Origin: Bolinopsis microptera
Lineage: Eukaryota > Ctenophora > Tentaculata > Lobata > Bolinopsidae
Reading direction: 5' to 3'
DNA length: 64,000 nt
Assembly (NCBI RefSeq): GCF_026151205.1
Contig: NC_087080.1
Span: forward strand, 13,089,337 to 13,153,336
Below, one piece after another: positions 25,001 to 37,218 of the stretch (the first letter of the stretch is position 1; each line of letters begins with the position of its first letter). The position numbers and the translations under genes are program-made. The notes beneath the pieces are model-generated. The model saw nothing but the letters and a program-made list of their open reading frames with translations, did no database searches and was not told where the DNA came from.

Positions 25001-25960
25001 GGTCACAATTTGGGCAGATCGTTGTTTAGTCACAGTTAGGGTTAGGGTTAATTGTATTAAATTATATTGTCGGGGGGTCAATTGTCGTGGGGTCAATTGT
25101 CGCCCACCCATAGTGGTATGATGTTAACTTGACTAATCCATAGAACTGGGGTTTACATTTGATTAGCTCTGCTTAACTGTTTGTGTTGTGTAATCAGTAC
25201 AGTATAACTTAAGAGAATATACTATGTGGAAGAATGAAAACTCATTCGATTATAATCAGTTGTTCTAGAAGGAAATATTAAGATAAAAGAGATTGTGGTA
25301 AACAAAGTGTCTTAGCACACAGCTGCTAAAAGTGCCTTACCAAACAGCTGCTCTTCAGAGTGTATCTGATTAAGGGAGACTTAGTAAATAAAATTAGAAC
25401 TGAATTGTTTCAAGAATGAAGAACTACATGATAATCCGATAATACCTTCACGACTCGTGAAGGTACATGGTTCAATGCTTCCTGTAGTCTTGCTAACGTT
25501 TCATGATTCATGCTGGTTTTATGAGTCGAATTTTATTCACCTGGCTGTTGCACCCTCCATTATTTACGCAATTGTTGTTTTTTGACAAAAACTGCTGTTG
25601 AAAATCTGAAAATGCTTTCAAAGTGGAAATGAAATAAACATAATATTGTACATTATATTTAATCAATGAATATTGTATTCTAATGCAGACGAAGGTGTCA
25701 AACGATTAAGAGATTTTACCTATTTGCATTGACAATGGTATTCTTTGGCAGCAATACAGGCAACCATTAAAAATCCATTTCAATGGAACCATTTATTCAA
25801 CCACCATTGACCAACCAAACCCTAGAATTCCTATCACGTGTCAAAAAATATGCCTTACCTCCCCACCAGAATCCACATTTATAGATCCATTAAATCGCGA
25901 TGCAATTTGTTCGCACCAATCTCTTAATCTTATGACACTCTTGCATTTTTATTCTCTGTA
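22030..25960. other. About 4 kb AT-rich stretch without recognised genes
   Basis: It contains a short (TA)n run at about 22023-22041, a TTAGGG-like trace at about 25035-25050, and tandem 'ataaccatgtcat' repeats at about 24430-24480. No exon-like frame with splice sites was found. Confidence 0.4.
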
Positions 25961-25968
25961 TTACTTAC

Positions 25969-26052
25969 CTTTGACTTTTGCTTTTACGATTCAAAGCCTT
26001 TTGAGCTTTTCTCAGCATATAGTCGATGTACGGGGAGTTTATTCTGTAGTTA
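25969..26052 (-). CDS. Candidate 84 nt coding exon (possible 5' exon of the transporter-ankyrin gene)
   Basis: It is bounded by tttatcag and gtaagt. The only open frame reads a basic amphipathic peptide (INSPYIDYMLRKAQKALNRK). It starts and ends in phase 2 and joins in phase to the candidate exon at 32983-33020. Its link to the exon at 21849 needs a weak acceptor at 21829-21831, so membership of that gene is tentative. Confidence 0.45.
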
Positions 26053-28452
26053 CTGATAAAACAAGTAAGACGAACAACCGTTCATGCAAGAAGTAAGATT
26101 AGCGCGAATGTGAAGAAGACTGGCAACTGAACGAGAGATAGCTTGAAATATCTTGAAATGCTTCTCCCGAAGACACGGCTAATTTGTCTTCGAACAAACA
26201 TACTGCTTAAGATGGAAGATTAGAGCTAAGTGTCAAGTAACTTCCAGGCACCGTAAGATATGGCAATATCCGTCTCAGTTTTAAGGTAGCAGCTAACCCT
26301 GCAAGAATTAAGATTGATTAATTGAGCTCTAAAACCATACGTTTGCTGCCGTCCTATTTTCAAGCAATCTTATGATTGCTTATTAATTAATTAATTATGA
26401 TACGATCGTGCGTATGAGGAATCTTAAATTGAGCAATCTTTATTAAGTTATTAAACAGAGCGTCCACAATCCCCATGGACTCATTGTGCAATTTCAGTCC
26501 AAGGTTTCATAATCGTCAATGGACACCCACGTGTTCCTTTTATGACAATATGGGGACTGCTGAATCCATTGGATAAATACTTAAATACTCTGACGCAGGT
26601 ATAAACATCATAATATCACAGTGGATTCAAGGGTTACTGAAAATTATTCATCGACCTTAAGGATTGATGGTAACAAAGGCTGAACTACGCCCAATGGCAA
26701 TATGTGATTTAATGATGTTAATGAGTTAATGGATCATCATTGTTTGTTTGGGGACCAGCTTTTGATCGTGGCCTATGTTCACAGTTCGCACCACTGTAAA
26801 TAAGTACCTTCTCATCCCCCTCCTTATGTCGAAATTCTAAACAGCTTACTTTTAAAACTTTTCGATTGTAGACTTTCAGAATAACCAAGGTTAAAGAATA
26901 ACTTCTGATTAATTAACTGTTGATATTTGGTTAACTATCGTGCTGGAATGCTTCCAATGCGATACTTAGTAGCGAGCCTGATTTTTAGATGTACGGTCTT
27001 AATCGGTCTTTGCAAGATGTAATCATTTCTTGTTCGACAATTTTTTTCCTGATCCACGACTCTTGTGCCGTAGGAACAAAAGTGGCAAGGACTTGGGTTG
27101 GCGAAAGAGATGTTTCTTGCAATTCATTCAATTTCATACCATAAAACCATGATACCAAGAATACCGGACCTAAAATAATTTGGCATTGGGTCCGGGCCAA
27201 ATTGTTGCCCGCAGCCCGACCACTGACCAGTACCCCACTTCATGATTATAATTGATTTCGCTGGATATTGGTATGTTTAATTTAGCTCATGTTCTATTAT
27301 AATACCGTAGTGGTTTGGTTCCCACTTCAGGATGACCCCACATTATTTTTTATTACCGAGTAAGCTTAATGTGAAGTTTTAGGATTACAATTCTAATGTT
27401 CTAGTATTAGTGCCCCGATAAAATCTCGAGGCAGCTGTAATAACAAAAAGGCTAGCCAGCAACGACTTAATTATAAAAAACAACGACAATTTGACCCAGA
27501 CCCAATGCTGAATTATTTTAGGTCCGGTATTCTTGGTATCATCACATTTTGGCTTACTTTGATTGAGCATGATCCTTGCCCAACAATTTGGCTCGGTTTT
27601 TATCATGCAGTGGTTATCTTCTAATCACTCCGTCTTCGAGTACATAATGTGACGAGTCGGCAACTGTGAACAATTTGCTGTTAGCAAAAGACCCTTTGAC
27701 CTTAAGAAACTGAAATTTTGAAAAAATGTTGTTTCGCAAGACGCAAATATGCTGTGGGCCTGGCCCATTAAGAGAGATACCCAATAAAAATAAAATAGAT
27801 CATTCTTCAACTCTTTAAATGTTTCTGGACACAAAGCAAGTCATCTTGCATCTTTGAATAAATGCTATGTCGCTCATGAGTCTTTAGGACCTTTCTAGTT
27901 ACCAGTCCAACAGCACATTGCATTTGTAAGTATTTTCGGCAAAAATCTGTTTTTCAGCCATATTTCCGAAAATTAACATTTAAAGGTATATTTAGCTCCA
28001 TTAGTTGTATATAAATGTGACCATTTGGTACAATTTGGTGTATCCGAATAGTTTCTACGACCTCTCAGGCAGAAATACCGAAAATCACGGAAATAATGAA
28101 CTGCGTCAAGCCAAAAACCGTTTTCGGCCATACTACTGAAAATAAGCATTTTAAGGTATATGCTGCTTTCAAAGCCAGGTTAAATTTTGAAAAAATTCTA
28201 GTGAAAATTTAATCTGAAGGAAATTTAACTTGAGAAAGGTTAACTTAGCCTGTTTTGACTTTTGAAGTCCCTAAGATTAATAATATTGATCATGTTGCTC
28301 CAAATCATCTCCAAAGCCTGTTCTGGCTCCCTATTTAATTATTTTTAAAGCGTTTCTAACTGCATCAAACTTGTCTGTGGCGCCTCTAGGTGGGTATTTT
28401 AGAATGGTTTTAAGGCACAATATCTCAAAAAATAGCTCCGCCTCTAGCTATT

Positions 28453-31441
28453 TTGCTCCTCCGCACATGGAGCTATATATATATATCTTGTCAATTGAGA
28501 TACTTACAGACTACGAGAGACCACGGTAATATCCCTAGAGGTATTGCTACTCAAATCAATTTTAGGTGTGCAGTTAAAGACACTTTTTATGTAGAATCCT
28601 GTAAAGCGCTTAACCAGTTACAGAAATCAAGAATGCTAGACTTAGTCATAGATAATCAAGTAATCAGGTCTCAGACTTTGCGTAAAAGCTTTTATAGTTT
28701 CAAAAACTGCATCAAATCTGCACTTCCCCCATCAGATCATGAAAATTTAGAGAATCATTTATCTAATTTAATGCACAAGGAGAAACTTGAACTAACCAAG
28801 CGTCATGAATCTAAGTTGAAGAGAGATAAGGACTATGCTATTTATGTTGCACCTTCGTATGTGGATAATGCTAAACCTGCGAAGAAGAGGAGAAGAAGGA
28901 AGAGAAAAAGATTAATCGTACCACATCCCACAGACATCAGAGGACGTTAATCAAAGGTACTCTTCCCAAGGTTGAAGACTTGTCAATGGAAAACATGTCC
29001 AGAACAGTTGTAAATCTTACAGACAAAGAGCTTAGTAAAGAGCAACTCTATGTCTTTTTCTTGTCTCACAAGTTTGCACCTACACCTCCCCTACCAGATC
29101 TAAGCCGCTTCGAGAACGATTTGTGTAGATGGTTTTCTAAAATGAGAGCTAAAGTTGTATTTGATAGCTTTAAATGTGGACCCAACAAAGCAGATAAGAG
29201 AGTTAGTGACATGGAACGTTGTCTTATAAAGACTGATGCATCACGTACTTTCGAATCTTGTAAAAACCCTGCACTTGAGGCGTTTATAAAATGCTGCAGA
29301 GCAGAAGTAGACCTCCACAGGCCAACTCAGAAATTCGTCTCACCAGATAACATCGCTGCGCCCATCAGAGCAGCTCTCAAAGAAGTCAAAGGTTGGAAAG
29401 ACATTGTTATCAGACCATTCGATAAAGGAGTAGGATTCTTCCTTCTTAGTGAAGAAGATTATATTCAACGAATAGGTGTACATTTAAATGATAGATCTGT
29501 ATATAGTATTGTAAATAATGTAGATGATTTAGTTGTAGAATTGATTGATAAAATTTCGAATTGGACGATTGAGTTTAAAGATGAATTAGGTATGTCCAAG
29601 AAGGTCAAGGAGTGGGTTATTCCATGTACTGAGCTTAACCAGCCTGGAAACATGTACCTGAATCCCAAGGCACACAAACCACCTTTGTATCCTGGGAGGA
29701 TGATTACCACCGGCTGTGGTTCATACATTGAAAACCTTTCTGCCTTGACTGCGTATGAATTGAAGAAGGCTACTTTGAATTATAGAATTATTGATACCCC
29801 TCACTTTCTGAGGAAGATTGATAGCCTGAACGAGTCTAGCATATTGTTGGGAAAGGAGGTTATACATGTTGCCATCGATATATCTAACATGTTTACCAAC
29901 ATTCCTAGGGATATGGGGATCCAACAATGCACTAAGCAACTGAATAAAAGGAGTAGTGGTGATCAATTGTTTAGTACAGAATGCATTATTAGTGCACTAG
30001 AAATTACTCTTGATTACAACATTGCTTCATTTAACGGTATAACATACCGCCAGGAGCGTGGAGCAGCGATGGGTCCTAAGAACTCATGTGAGTATGCTGA
30101 TTGTGCTATGGATAAGATTGATATCTTAGTTAACGAAGGAGATCTAGAATATGGCCCGCCACATAGACCAGCATTCTGGGGTAGATTACGTGATGACATT
30201 TATATGGCTTGGCCCGGTACTGTTGAGGAACTATTACAATTCATGAAATGGCTCAATAGTATCCACCCAAACCTTTTGTTTACTTACGACTACTCTAGGG
30301 ACGGCGTTGAGTTTCTAGACACCTATGTCTATGCTGTTGGTGATGTTGTCCACGCCAAACTCTACTCTAAACCTAGTGACACCCACTGCTACCTTATCCC
30401 CACGTCATGCCATAGCTGAACCATGTTGTAAAAAACATACCTTTTGGAGTGGCGAGGCGGGTGAGACAGAACAACAGTGAAGACACTAACTTCTTGGAGC
30501 AGAGAGAGGTCTATACACGTTACCTTCTAGCCCGAGGTTATCATTCCAGTATTATAGAAGATGGCTTTAACAAATTTAGTGATATAGCTAATAGGAAAAA
30601 CTTGTATACCCTTAAAGACAAGGATGAGTCGACTGCCTGTTTAATACCCATGGTGATGGATAAAAATCCAGCACTTCCCAACATGGGGGGCATTATCCAT
30701 AAGTATAAGCACCTTCTCAACCTTGATCCGGCCCTGAAGAAGCTGGTACGTGCGGACAGTGTATTCGTGAGTCATCGAAAGAATCAAACTATCGGTGGCA
30801 TGCTTGTACACAATAAGTACCGTGCCAGTGGAACTTTAAACTGTGACAATGAGAGAGAAACAACTGCAAGTCAGATCCAGGAACCAGACTCCGAAAGTCT
30901 AAGGGCGGTTCCCGGGGCTGTCGACCCAGGGTGCCATGCTTGTGGTAAATGCTATGTTTGTAAGCAAAATTTCCTGTCCCCCTGTTCCAACTTTAGTAGT
31001 CACCATTCTAAACAAGTTTTCCCTATAACTAAGTATATATCTTGTCAGAGTTATAACCTCATTTATTTAATGGAGTGTAAGACTTGTAAACAGTCGTATG
31101 TAGGATATACTACCTCAAATCTCCCTAAGAGATTCTCTAACCATAAGAGTCACATAAAGAAAGGTATAAGAAGTTGTAAATTAGTTAACCATTTTTTAGA
31201 TATTGATCATGATTTAGATTTTAGTACCATAGCCTCCTATAATTCCTCACTTAGTAAGCACCTTTCTGTCATTATAGTAGACGCTTTAGTATTTGAGCCT
31301 AATATTAGTAAAGCAGACAAAGAAAAGGCTATGGAAGCTAGAGAGGGGTTCTACCAGACCCAATTGAAAACCCTTGAACGGTTTGGGGGTATGAACACCC
31401 TTGATAGTAACCATATACTTTTTAAATCTGCCGGAGCTTAG
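28453..31441 (+). pseudogene. Penelope-like retroelement, reverse transcriptase plus GIY-YIG endonuclease, frameshifted
   Basis: Three open segments in three frames (28453-28950, 28980-30419, 30449-31441) make up one element. The middle segment is the reverse transcriptase: motif A DISNMFTNIP near residue 299, AMGPKNS near 362, and the catalytic RDDIYMAW near 403. The last segment carries a Cys/His cluster (CHACGKCYVC) and a GIY-YIG-type endonuclease core (YLMECKTCKQSYVGYT, near 205-220). That combination is diagnostic of Penelope-like elements, which copy RNA into DNA at target ends or nicks. The first segment is a Lys/Arg-rich N-terminal region. The frame breaks near 28940 and 30417 mean this copy is probably dead. 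An AT-rich tail runs on to about 31800. Confidence 0.9.
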
Positions 31442-31838
31442 TTTTAGTTTTAGTATATTTTGTAGATTTTATTTAGTTATACCATTATTCCAGAGACGTG
31501 CATACTACATTTTTTACTTAAGTATTAATTTTACAGGTTTTTTGTTGTGATTTTAAGTGATTTTCCGAGAATCAGTTATCAGTATTTAGATAAGAGATAA
31601 GATAAGAGTACATTTTTAACGGCTTTCAGTTTATTTTTTAAATTTCAGTTCATCAGATTTCCCCACTGCTTTTAGTTTGTATTTATTCTCAATTGTATAT
31701 GATTCGTATTTGTTGTAGTTACTTTAATGATATAATTTCTCAGAATTGATGTAAATAAATGATGCAAAGACTTTCGATGATCTAATCACAACCGCTTTCT
31801 TTTATTGTGTAGAAGTCCAGCCATGAAATATATATATA

Positions 31839-32727
31839 CCTTGTCGGACCTTATTTGGACGGACATTACATGAACGGACATAATTATGAACGGACATTAA
31901 TATGAACGCTCGAAGGCATTCAAAACCATCAAAATCCGAATTTTTTTCAATTTTTTTGACGTTTTTTAAATTTCAGCAAATGATTTTTAAATCCATTTTT
32001 TCTACAGTAAGTAAGAAAAGCAGTCATTGAGCAGTAAAAATTTTAAAATATATGTTCATGATCAGTGTCTAATATCACATATCATCTTCATCAAATGGGT
32101 TTTCGTGCATGAAATAGTCCATGCTTAAAGCATCAGTGATTTCTAGCTTTATGGAAACCTTTTTTATCAAACTACCCCGGTCCTGCATTTCAGTGTTAAC
32201 TTTTACAAACCATTCGGCGTGAAGTGGTTTTATCTTAGACAACTTAAGGTTAACCTTAACATCACGTGGAGCTTTCCTAGCACTGTTCCATTACCTCCCC
32301 TGAGTAATATGAACAATAACAACGTCGGACAATGTCCTTGGAAACACGATTTACCGTAATATCTAGAGGCTGGAACAAGTTTGTCATGTTGGCGGGGACT
32401 AGTTCATGAACTATATTGTTGAGTGCCATAATTTCGTTGACTTTTTTCCGCCAAGTGACCCTTGAAAACATCATATACTAGTAGAATTTTCTGTGCCTCC
32501 GGCAGACCAAGGAGAACCTTTCCATCGTTAACTTACGGCACAATCAAGTTCTCAAAGTTGTCATATTCTGGACAAAAAGTTCGAAATGGAAAAATTTTTG
32601 AAAAAACTTCAACGGACTTTAACTTGGACGGACATTAATTGAACGGACTTTATTTGAACGGACATTAAGATGAACGCTAGGGCCTCCAGCGTTCAAGTAA
32701 TGTCCGTCCAAATAAGGTCCGATAAGG
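31839..32727 (-). mobile_element. Decayed pogo/Tigger-like DNA transposon, copy 2
   Basis: Ends ccttgtcggaccttatttgg and the inverted ccaaataaggtccgataagg are flanked by TA. Same family as 12324-13233 but in the opposite orientation. A 65 aa minus-strand frame at 32277-32474 keeps the transposase core ELVPANMTNLFQPLDITVN, where the final catalytic Asp of the DDE triad sits, followed by RRCYCSYY. Most of the transposase is gone. Confidence 0.8.
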
Positions 32728-32982
32728 TAGCTGTTGTGTCGCATTATAGTTGTCAGCTTTCCTTGCACCATTCGCTTAAGCTGCTTCGTTTAATTTGTAG
32801 TACCAACAAACATTTTCCCCATACATCAACTCTGTGCTGAGACTAAGTCAAATCCCTCGCTATAGTCGCCTATGATAGGTTAATAGTGAGCAGTCGACTC
32901 TGATCGTCCTAAGAACTCAAAGAAAAAGGCATTTAAATTTAATTATCAAATAATTGATATCAGGTTGCAGAATTTTAATTAC

Positions 32983-33020
32983 CTGTCGGTGGAGTGCTGA
33001 CCAGGCCCTTCTTTTGTCAT
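32983..33020 (-). CDS. Candidate 38 nt first coding exon (MTKEGPGQHSTD)
   Basis: ATG at 33020 leads to a GTAATT donor in phase 2, which joins in frame to the exon at 25969-26052. It is short and the signal is weak, so this is offered only as a possible start of the long minus-strand gene. If real, the pogo-like and Penelope-like elements sit in its first intron. Confidence 0.3.
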
Positions 33021-33039
33021 CTATTCTGAATTAAAAGGT

Positions 33040-36000
33040 CAACTTAATTAAATTTAGGATATTTTCTTCGATATGACGTAACGATCAAGCAAAACCACGA
33101 AATTTTTTGCTTAACAGAACTACTAACTGAACTGCAAACGTTCAATATATGCAAAAATGAGAATTCCGAACTGGATGTTGAAATTGTTGATCTGTAAAAA
33201 TGGGTTTTACTTTTAGTGGAAAGATTTAGGCGAGGTTCGTAAAATAATGCCTTAAGAAGCTTTATATAGCAACAGAAAATGTCGATAACGTTTTTGACAA
33301 ACTGAAGCCCATGACACATTTGACATCAGATCTTGGCCGTCTGGCCGAAAAAGAACGAAATGTACCCACATCTGGGCTGTTAATATTCTTGATAAAAAGC
33401 AACAGACGTTGAAATAATTGTTCGAATGTCGGCAAAAATATCAGAAAAAGTAAAATATCCTCTTGGTTTACGTGATTGGCTTTTAAATCTGAATGTTAAA
33501 AACGATTTATAAATTGTAATGCACGAAAGGACTTGGCCAAAGACACCAAACCACTGTAAACTGAATTATAAATACCGACCCTGATCTTGGACCTAATTAA
33601 ATAACATAGACTGACAGTTCCAAACCTACTAAGTATGAATCAAGCTGGAAGAAACAAAAACAACTCGGGGCTGGGATAAGAGAACAATCGAAATCTATCA
33701 GCAGCTGACAAATAAGAGAGATACCGTCTGTCAGCCTTGTGGTGGTGTGTGTTTGTACACTGCATACCGTGTAAAAACAACCTGTACTTTTAACTTCACA
33801 CAAACAGTCTATCAAATAACAGAGCAGTAGCTGTTGTGCTTGTCGGCAATGTGTGATCGTGCGATGAGGATGGGATAAGACTGTGGTTGAATATAATATT
33901 TATGATCACCACACAATTGCTTGTGTAGAGCAGCTCTAAAAGTGTTTTAAATATCAATCAAACATTATAAAGTCGTGATATTATGCGACAGCTCACCAAA
34001 AAAACACACGAACACATACTTAATACGTGTTGTCTATATACCAGGAAGACACCTTGCTACAGTTAGATATTATTAACCTGATAGAGTTAGTCACTGTCTG
34101 CAATTGTGCTGTCCTATCACGACTAACTAAAGCTGAGACGTCAATATTGATCACAGATACGCTGATCCCTTGCACCCACTCCACCGTCCCCTCCACCGCC
34201 CCTCCATTTTATCGCTGAGATAATGGATCGTTATTCGTGGGAACACTTGTGAGCAAGGTCGGGTAGCGTCTGATAAATGGTTGATGCAATGTCAGTTTAT
34301 GGAAGTCACCGTTACTGTTAGTTCATGCCTAAAGTTTAAAGGAAAGTTTGCCATTTTTGGTCACGAATTATGGCGAATTAAAGCAAAATAACTCATCCAT
34401 TTAGAAATGCATATCCAGCCTTCCCTTCAAGTTATTACATCTAAGAATTCATTTGTTGATGGGTCACAGAGAGACCTTTTTAATTCAAAAATCGGATATT
34501 TATTGGCCTTTAATCAGGTTCCATATTTGTCTACAGTAGGCATTTTTCAATTTCTAATATAAATCTTCAAAGGTCTGTAAAACCTTCCCATTTAAAATCT
34601 GTCTCAGGTTGTTAAATATAATAGCCTATTTAAGGTCCGTTATTTCGGAGACCACACGTAAATATGTAGGCTGGAGTTATATCCACCAAGTGGATTGCAA
34701 TTTTATTTAAAATATAACGCTGGATACGAGTGCAGACCTCTCTTTGTCAAAATGGAAGTTATTACACCTTTTCTTAAAAACTGCAGGTGCTTAGATCTAG
34801 GGAATTAATTTATAAAACCTGGTCGCCTTTAACAAAATTATATTGTTTAGAGTATAGTCATTTGATGATTAATGGTTATAGACATCTTTCTTATCAAACT
34901 CAGAAATTGAAGTACAGAATACAACATTATTAGGGTCACCTGATGGCGGGGCAATGCTTCGGATCCAAAATGTCTGGCTAAGATTTGTACAAAATATCTT
35001 CAAATAAGGTAAGTTGAATGCATCTCGAACCTGCAATTTTAACGATGAGTAGTAGTAGTACTTCTAAATCTATAAAATAATGGGATACCGACATCAGGGC
35101 AGCTCCGGCTGGTATCAATATCAGGACTGTTTATATGGTGAGCTTACCGAGATAGGATTCCGGAAACAAAATTCGAAATTTGGGTTGTATATTCTAGAAG
35201 GAATTCTTTTTAGCGGTGCTATGTTTTCAATGATGTAATAACAGGGTAGTGGCCTGATGAGGTGATCAGTAGATAGGTCAGGGAACTGCCCTTTTTCTCA
35301 TCCTCTATCAACGTACCAGGTACTAAAGCTCATTTTATATGGAACGTTCTACCAAACGTTGCTCAATAATCAGCTTCAACCTTTCCTTTCTAGACCGTTC
35401 TAATTTACCTCTATTTATAAAATTTATAAAGTTCTACGTACTTCTACGTTACCCTACTCCTTCAATAGCTTCAACCCTTGTTGCTGCAGTTCGGCATGTA
35501 CATAATGATTAATGCGGGAGAGGAGGGGAATATGAGGATCCTATGATATAAAATATGTCGTGTCCTATTCCTAATATTAAATTATTATTACAGTTTAATA
35601 ATGCGTATTAACGGTTTTGGTAACCGGGGTAACACTACAAAACTGCTCCAAGAATGTGTCTGCATTATAAACAGTTCGATTTTTTTGAAGAATTATACTC
35701 ACAGCATTTTACGTTTTTGGTATCGTTACGCAGTACGATGAACATTTATTAGTCATTCTAGCAAGCTAAAAGCTGGGCACTGCTTTTTAATATCTCCTTA
35801 TTCATCTACGTGGCATTGGTTCAGTTGTTAAGCTGCCTAGGGCATCTAATATAACCGTCCAACTGCTCCTTCACACATATTCTTCAATATTATAACCGTC
35901 CAATAAACCTCCATGAAGTAGTTGTCAGCGGATCTTGATTGTCAGCTCCATAAACCGCAGTGATCAGGTCAAATATGTCAAGTGAGGTTTGCAACTTAAA

Positions 36001-37218
36001 CTAATCACACACACTCTGAGTCTTGTCTTTGCAGTCGCTGTTATTGCTTTTGCTTTGTGAGCTTCAGTATAATAATACTGAAGGCTCCTAATAACTTAAT
36101 AAGATTATAATCGTTTTGATATTGAACAATTGGAACGATTCGAAGCTCACGATTAGACGATTTATCAAAACGACTATCATGAGTTTCGCATTTGCTCCAT
36201 TTACATTATTTCAAAATAATTGAATTTCTTTTTTTTTAAATATTGACGGATTAATATGAGTATGTGAGGGTTAAATGAGTAGCTGTGCTTGATCAACACA
36301 GCGAAGCCTCGGGCGAAGAAAGTGTGGCATAGTGCCTTAACCGTTGCTGGCCTTAGGAACGATCCTTCGGCTTCTTGTAAAGCTCTTACTTGAAAGTGCT
36401 GGTTTACATTGTAATGCAGGTAATGCCGAAGTAAAATAACAAAGGTGGTCGACTCATTCGATGGCCTTGTTGCGTCGCAACGAATCCTCATAAGATAAGA
36501 AGATAAGATAATAAGGTAATGCCGGCAACTATATTGATCTATATTACAGTATATTGGTTAATAATTCCGCTCCACCTGTGCACTGGAAAACAGAAATAGA
36601 AGTTTCGCTTCCATTTTCTAAGGCTGTATAATCGAATTAATTACATTTACAAGGTGCAAGGTGGCATTTATGATGGTGAAGGTGACAAAATTCTTGTGAA
36701 CGCTTCACAGTCGACACATAAAAGTCAAAACTCAAAATGTCAGTCGTCGAAATCCTTCGTCAGTATCATCTGCAAGTTTATTACCGTTCTTTGAGCTTAT
36801 TACTCTCTGAATGCTTTTGATCAAAATATCGAAATTTAAGTCCCATTTTGAAATATACTTACGTCAAAATGTAATGTTATTACTTATTAAATAGCAGATA
36901 AGCTTATTGAATTCTTCCTCCCATAAAATTGTGATACGAACTGTAGGCCTGCTGCCATCAAGCAAACATTGTCGTCATAAAGTTGAAATATGAGGAGACC
37001 AAAAATTACTGTTGCTTCTGTAATAAAAAATTCTGAATAAATTTGTTCGTACCTTTTGATGAAATATTGAGTCGTTTTGTGCAGTTCTAAGATTAGTAAT
37101 TTGCTCCTTGTTCTTTTGTCTATCTGGAATCGTGCGAATTTTGAAAATTAGTATTTTTAGTTCTTATTTTTCGTAATTCCACGGATATAGTACTCTCTTT
37201 ACTTCTTTATTACACAAA
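33040..37218. other. Gene-poor stretch before the first receptor of the pair
   Basis: No convincing exon was found. The longest minus frame (36201-36491) has no recognised domain. It overlaps a segment that on the minus strand ends in an A-rich run at about 36228-36240, so a SINE-like repeat is possible but not established. Confidence 0.35.

Noticed and set aside
36201-36491. 96 aa minus-strand ORF as a gene
   Set aside because: No recognised domain or splice context. The strand ends in an A-rich run, so a repeat-derived frame is more likely. A tRNA-like head was considered, but the A and B boxes are not convincing.
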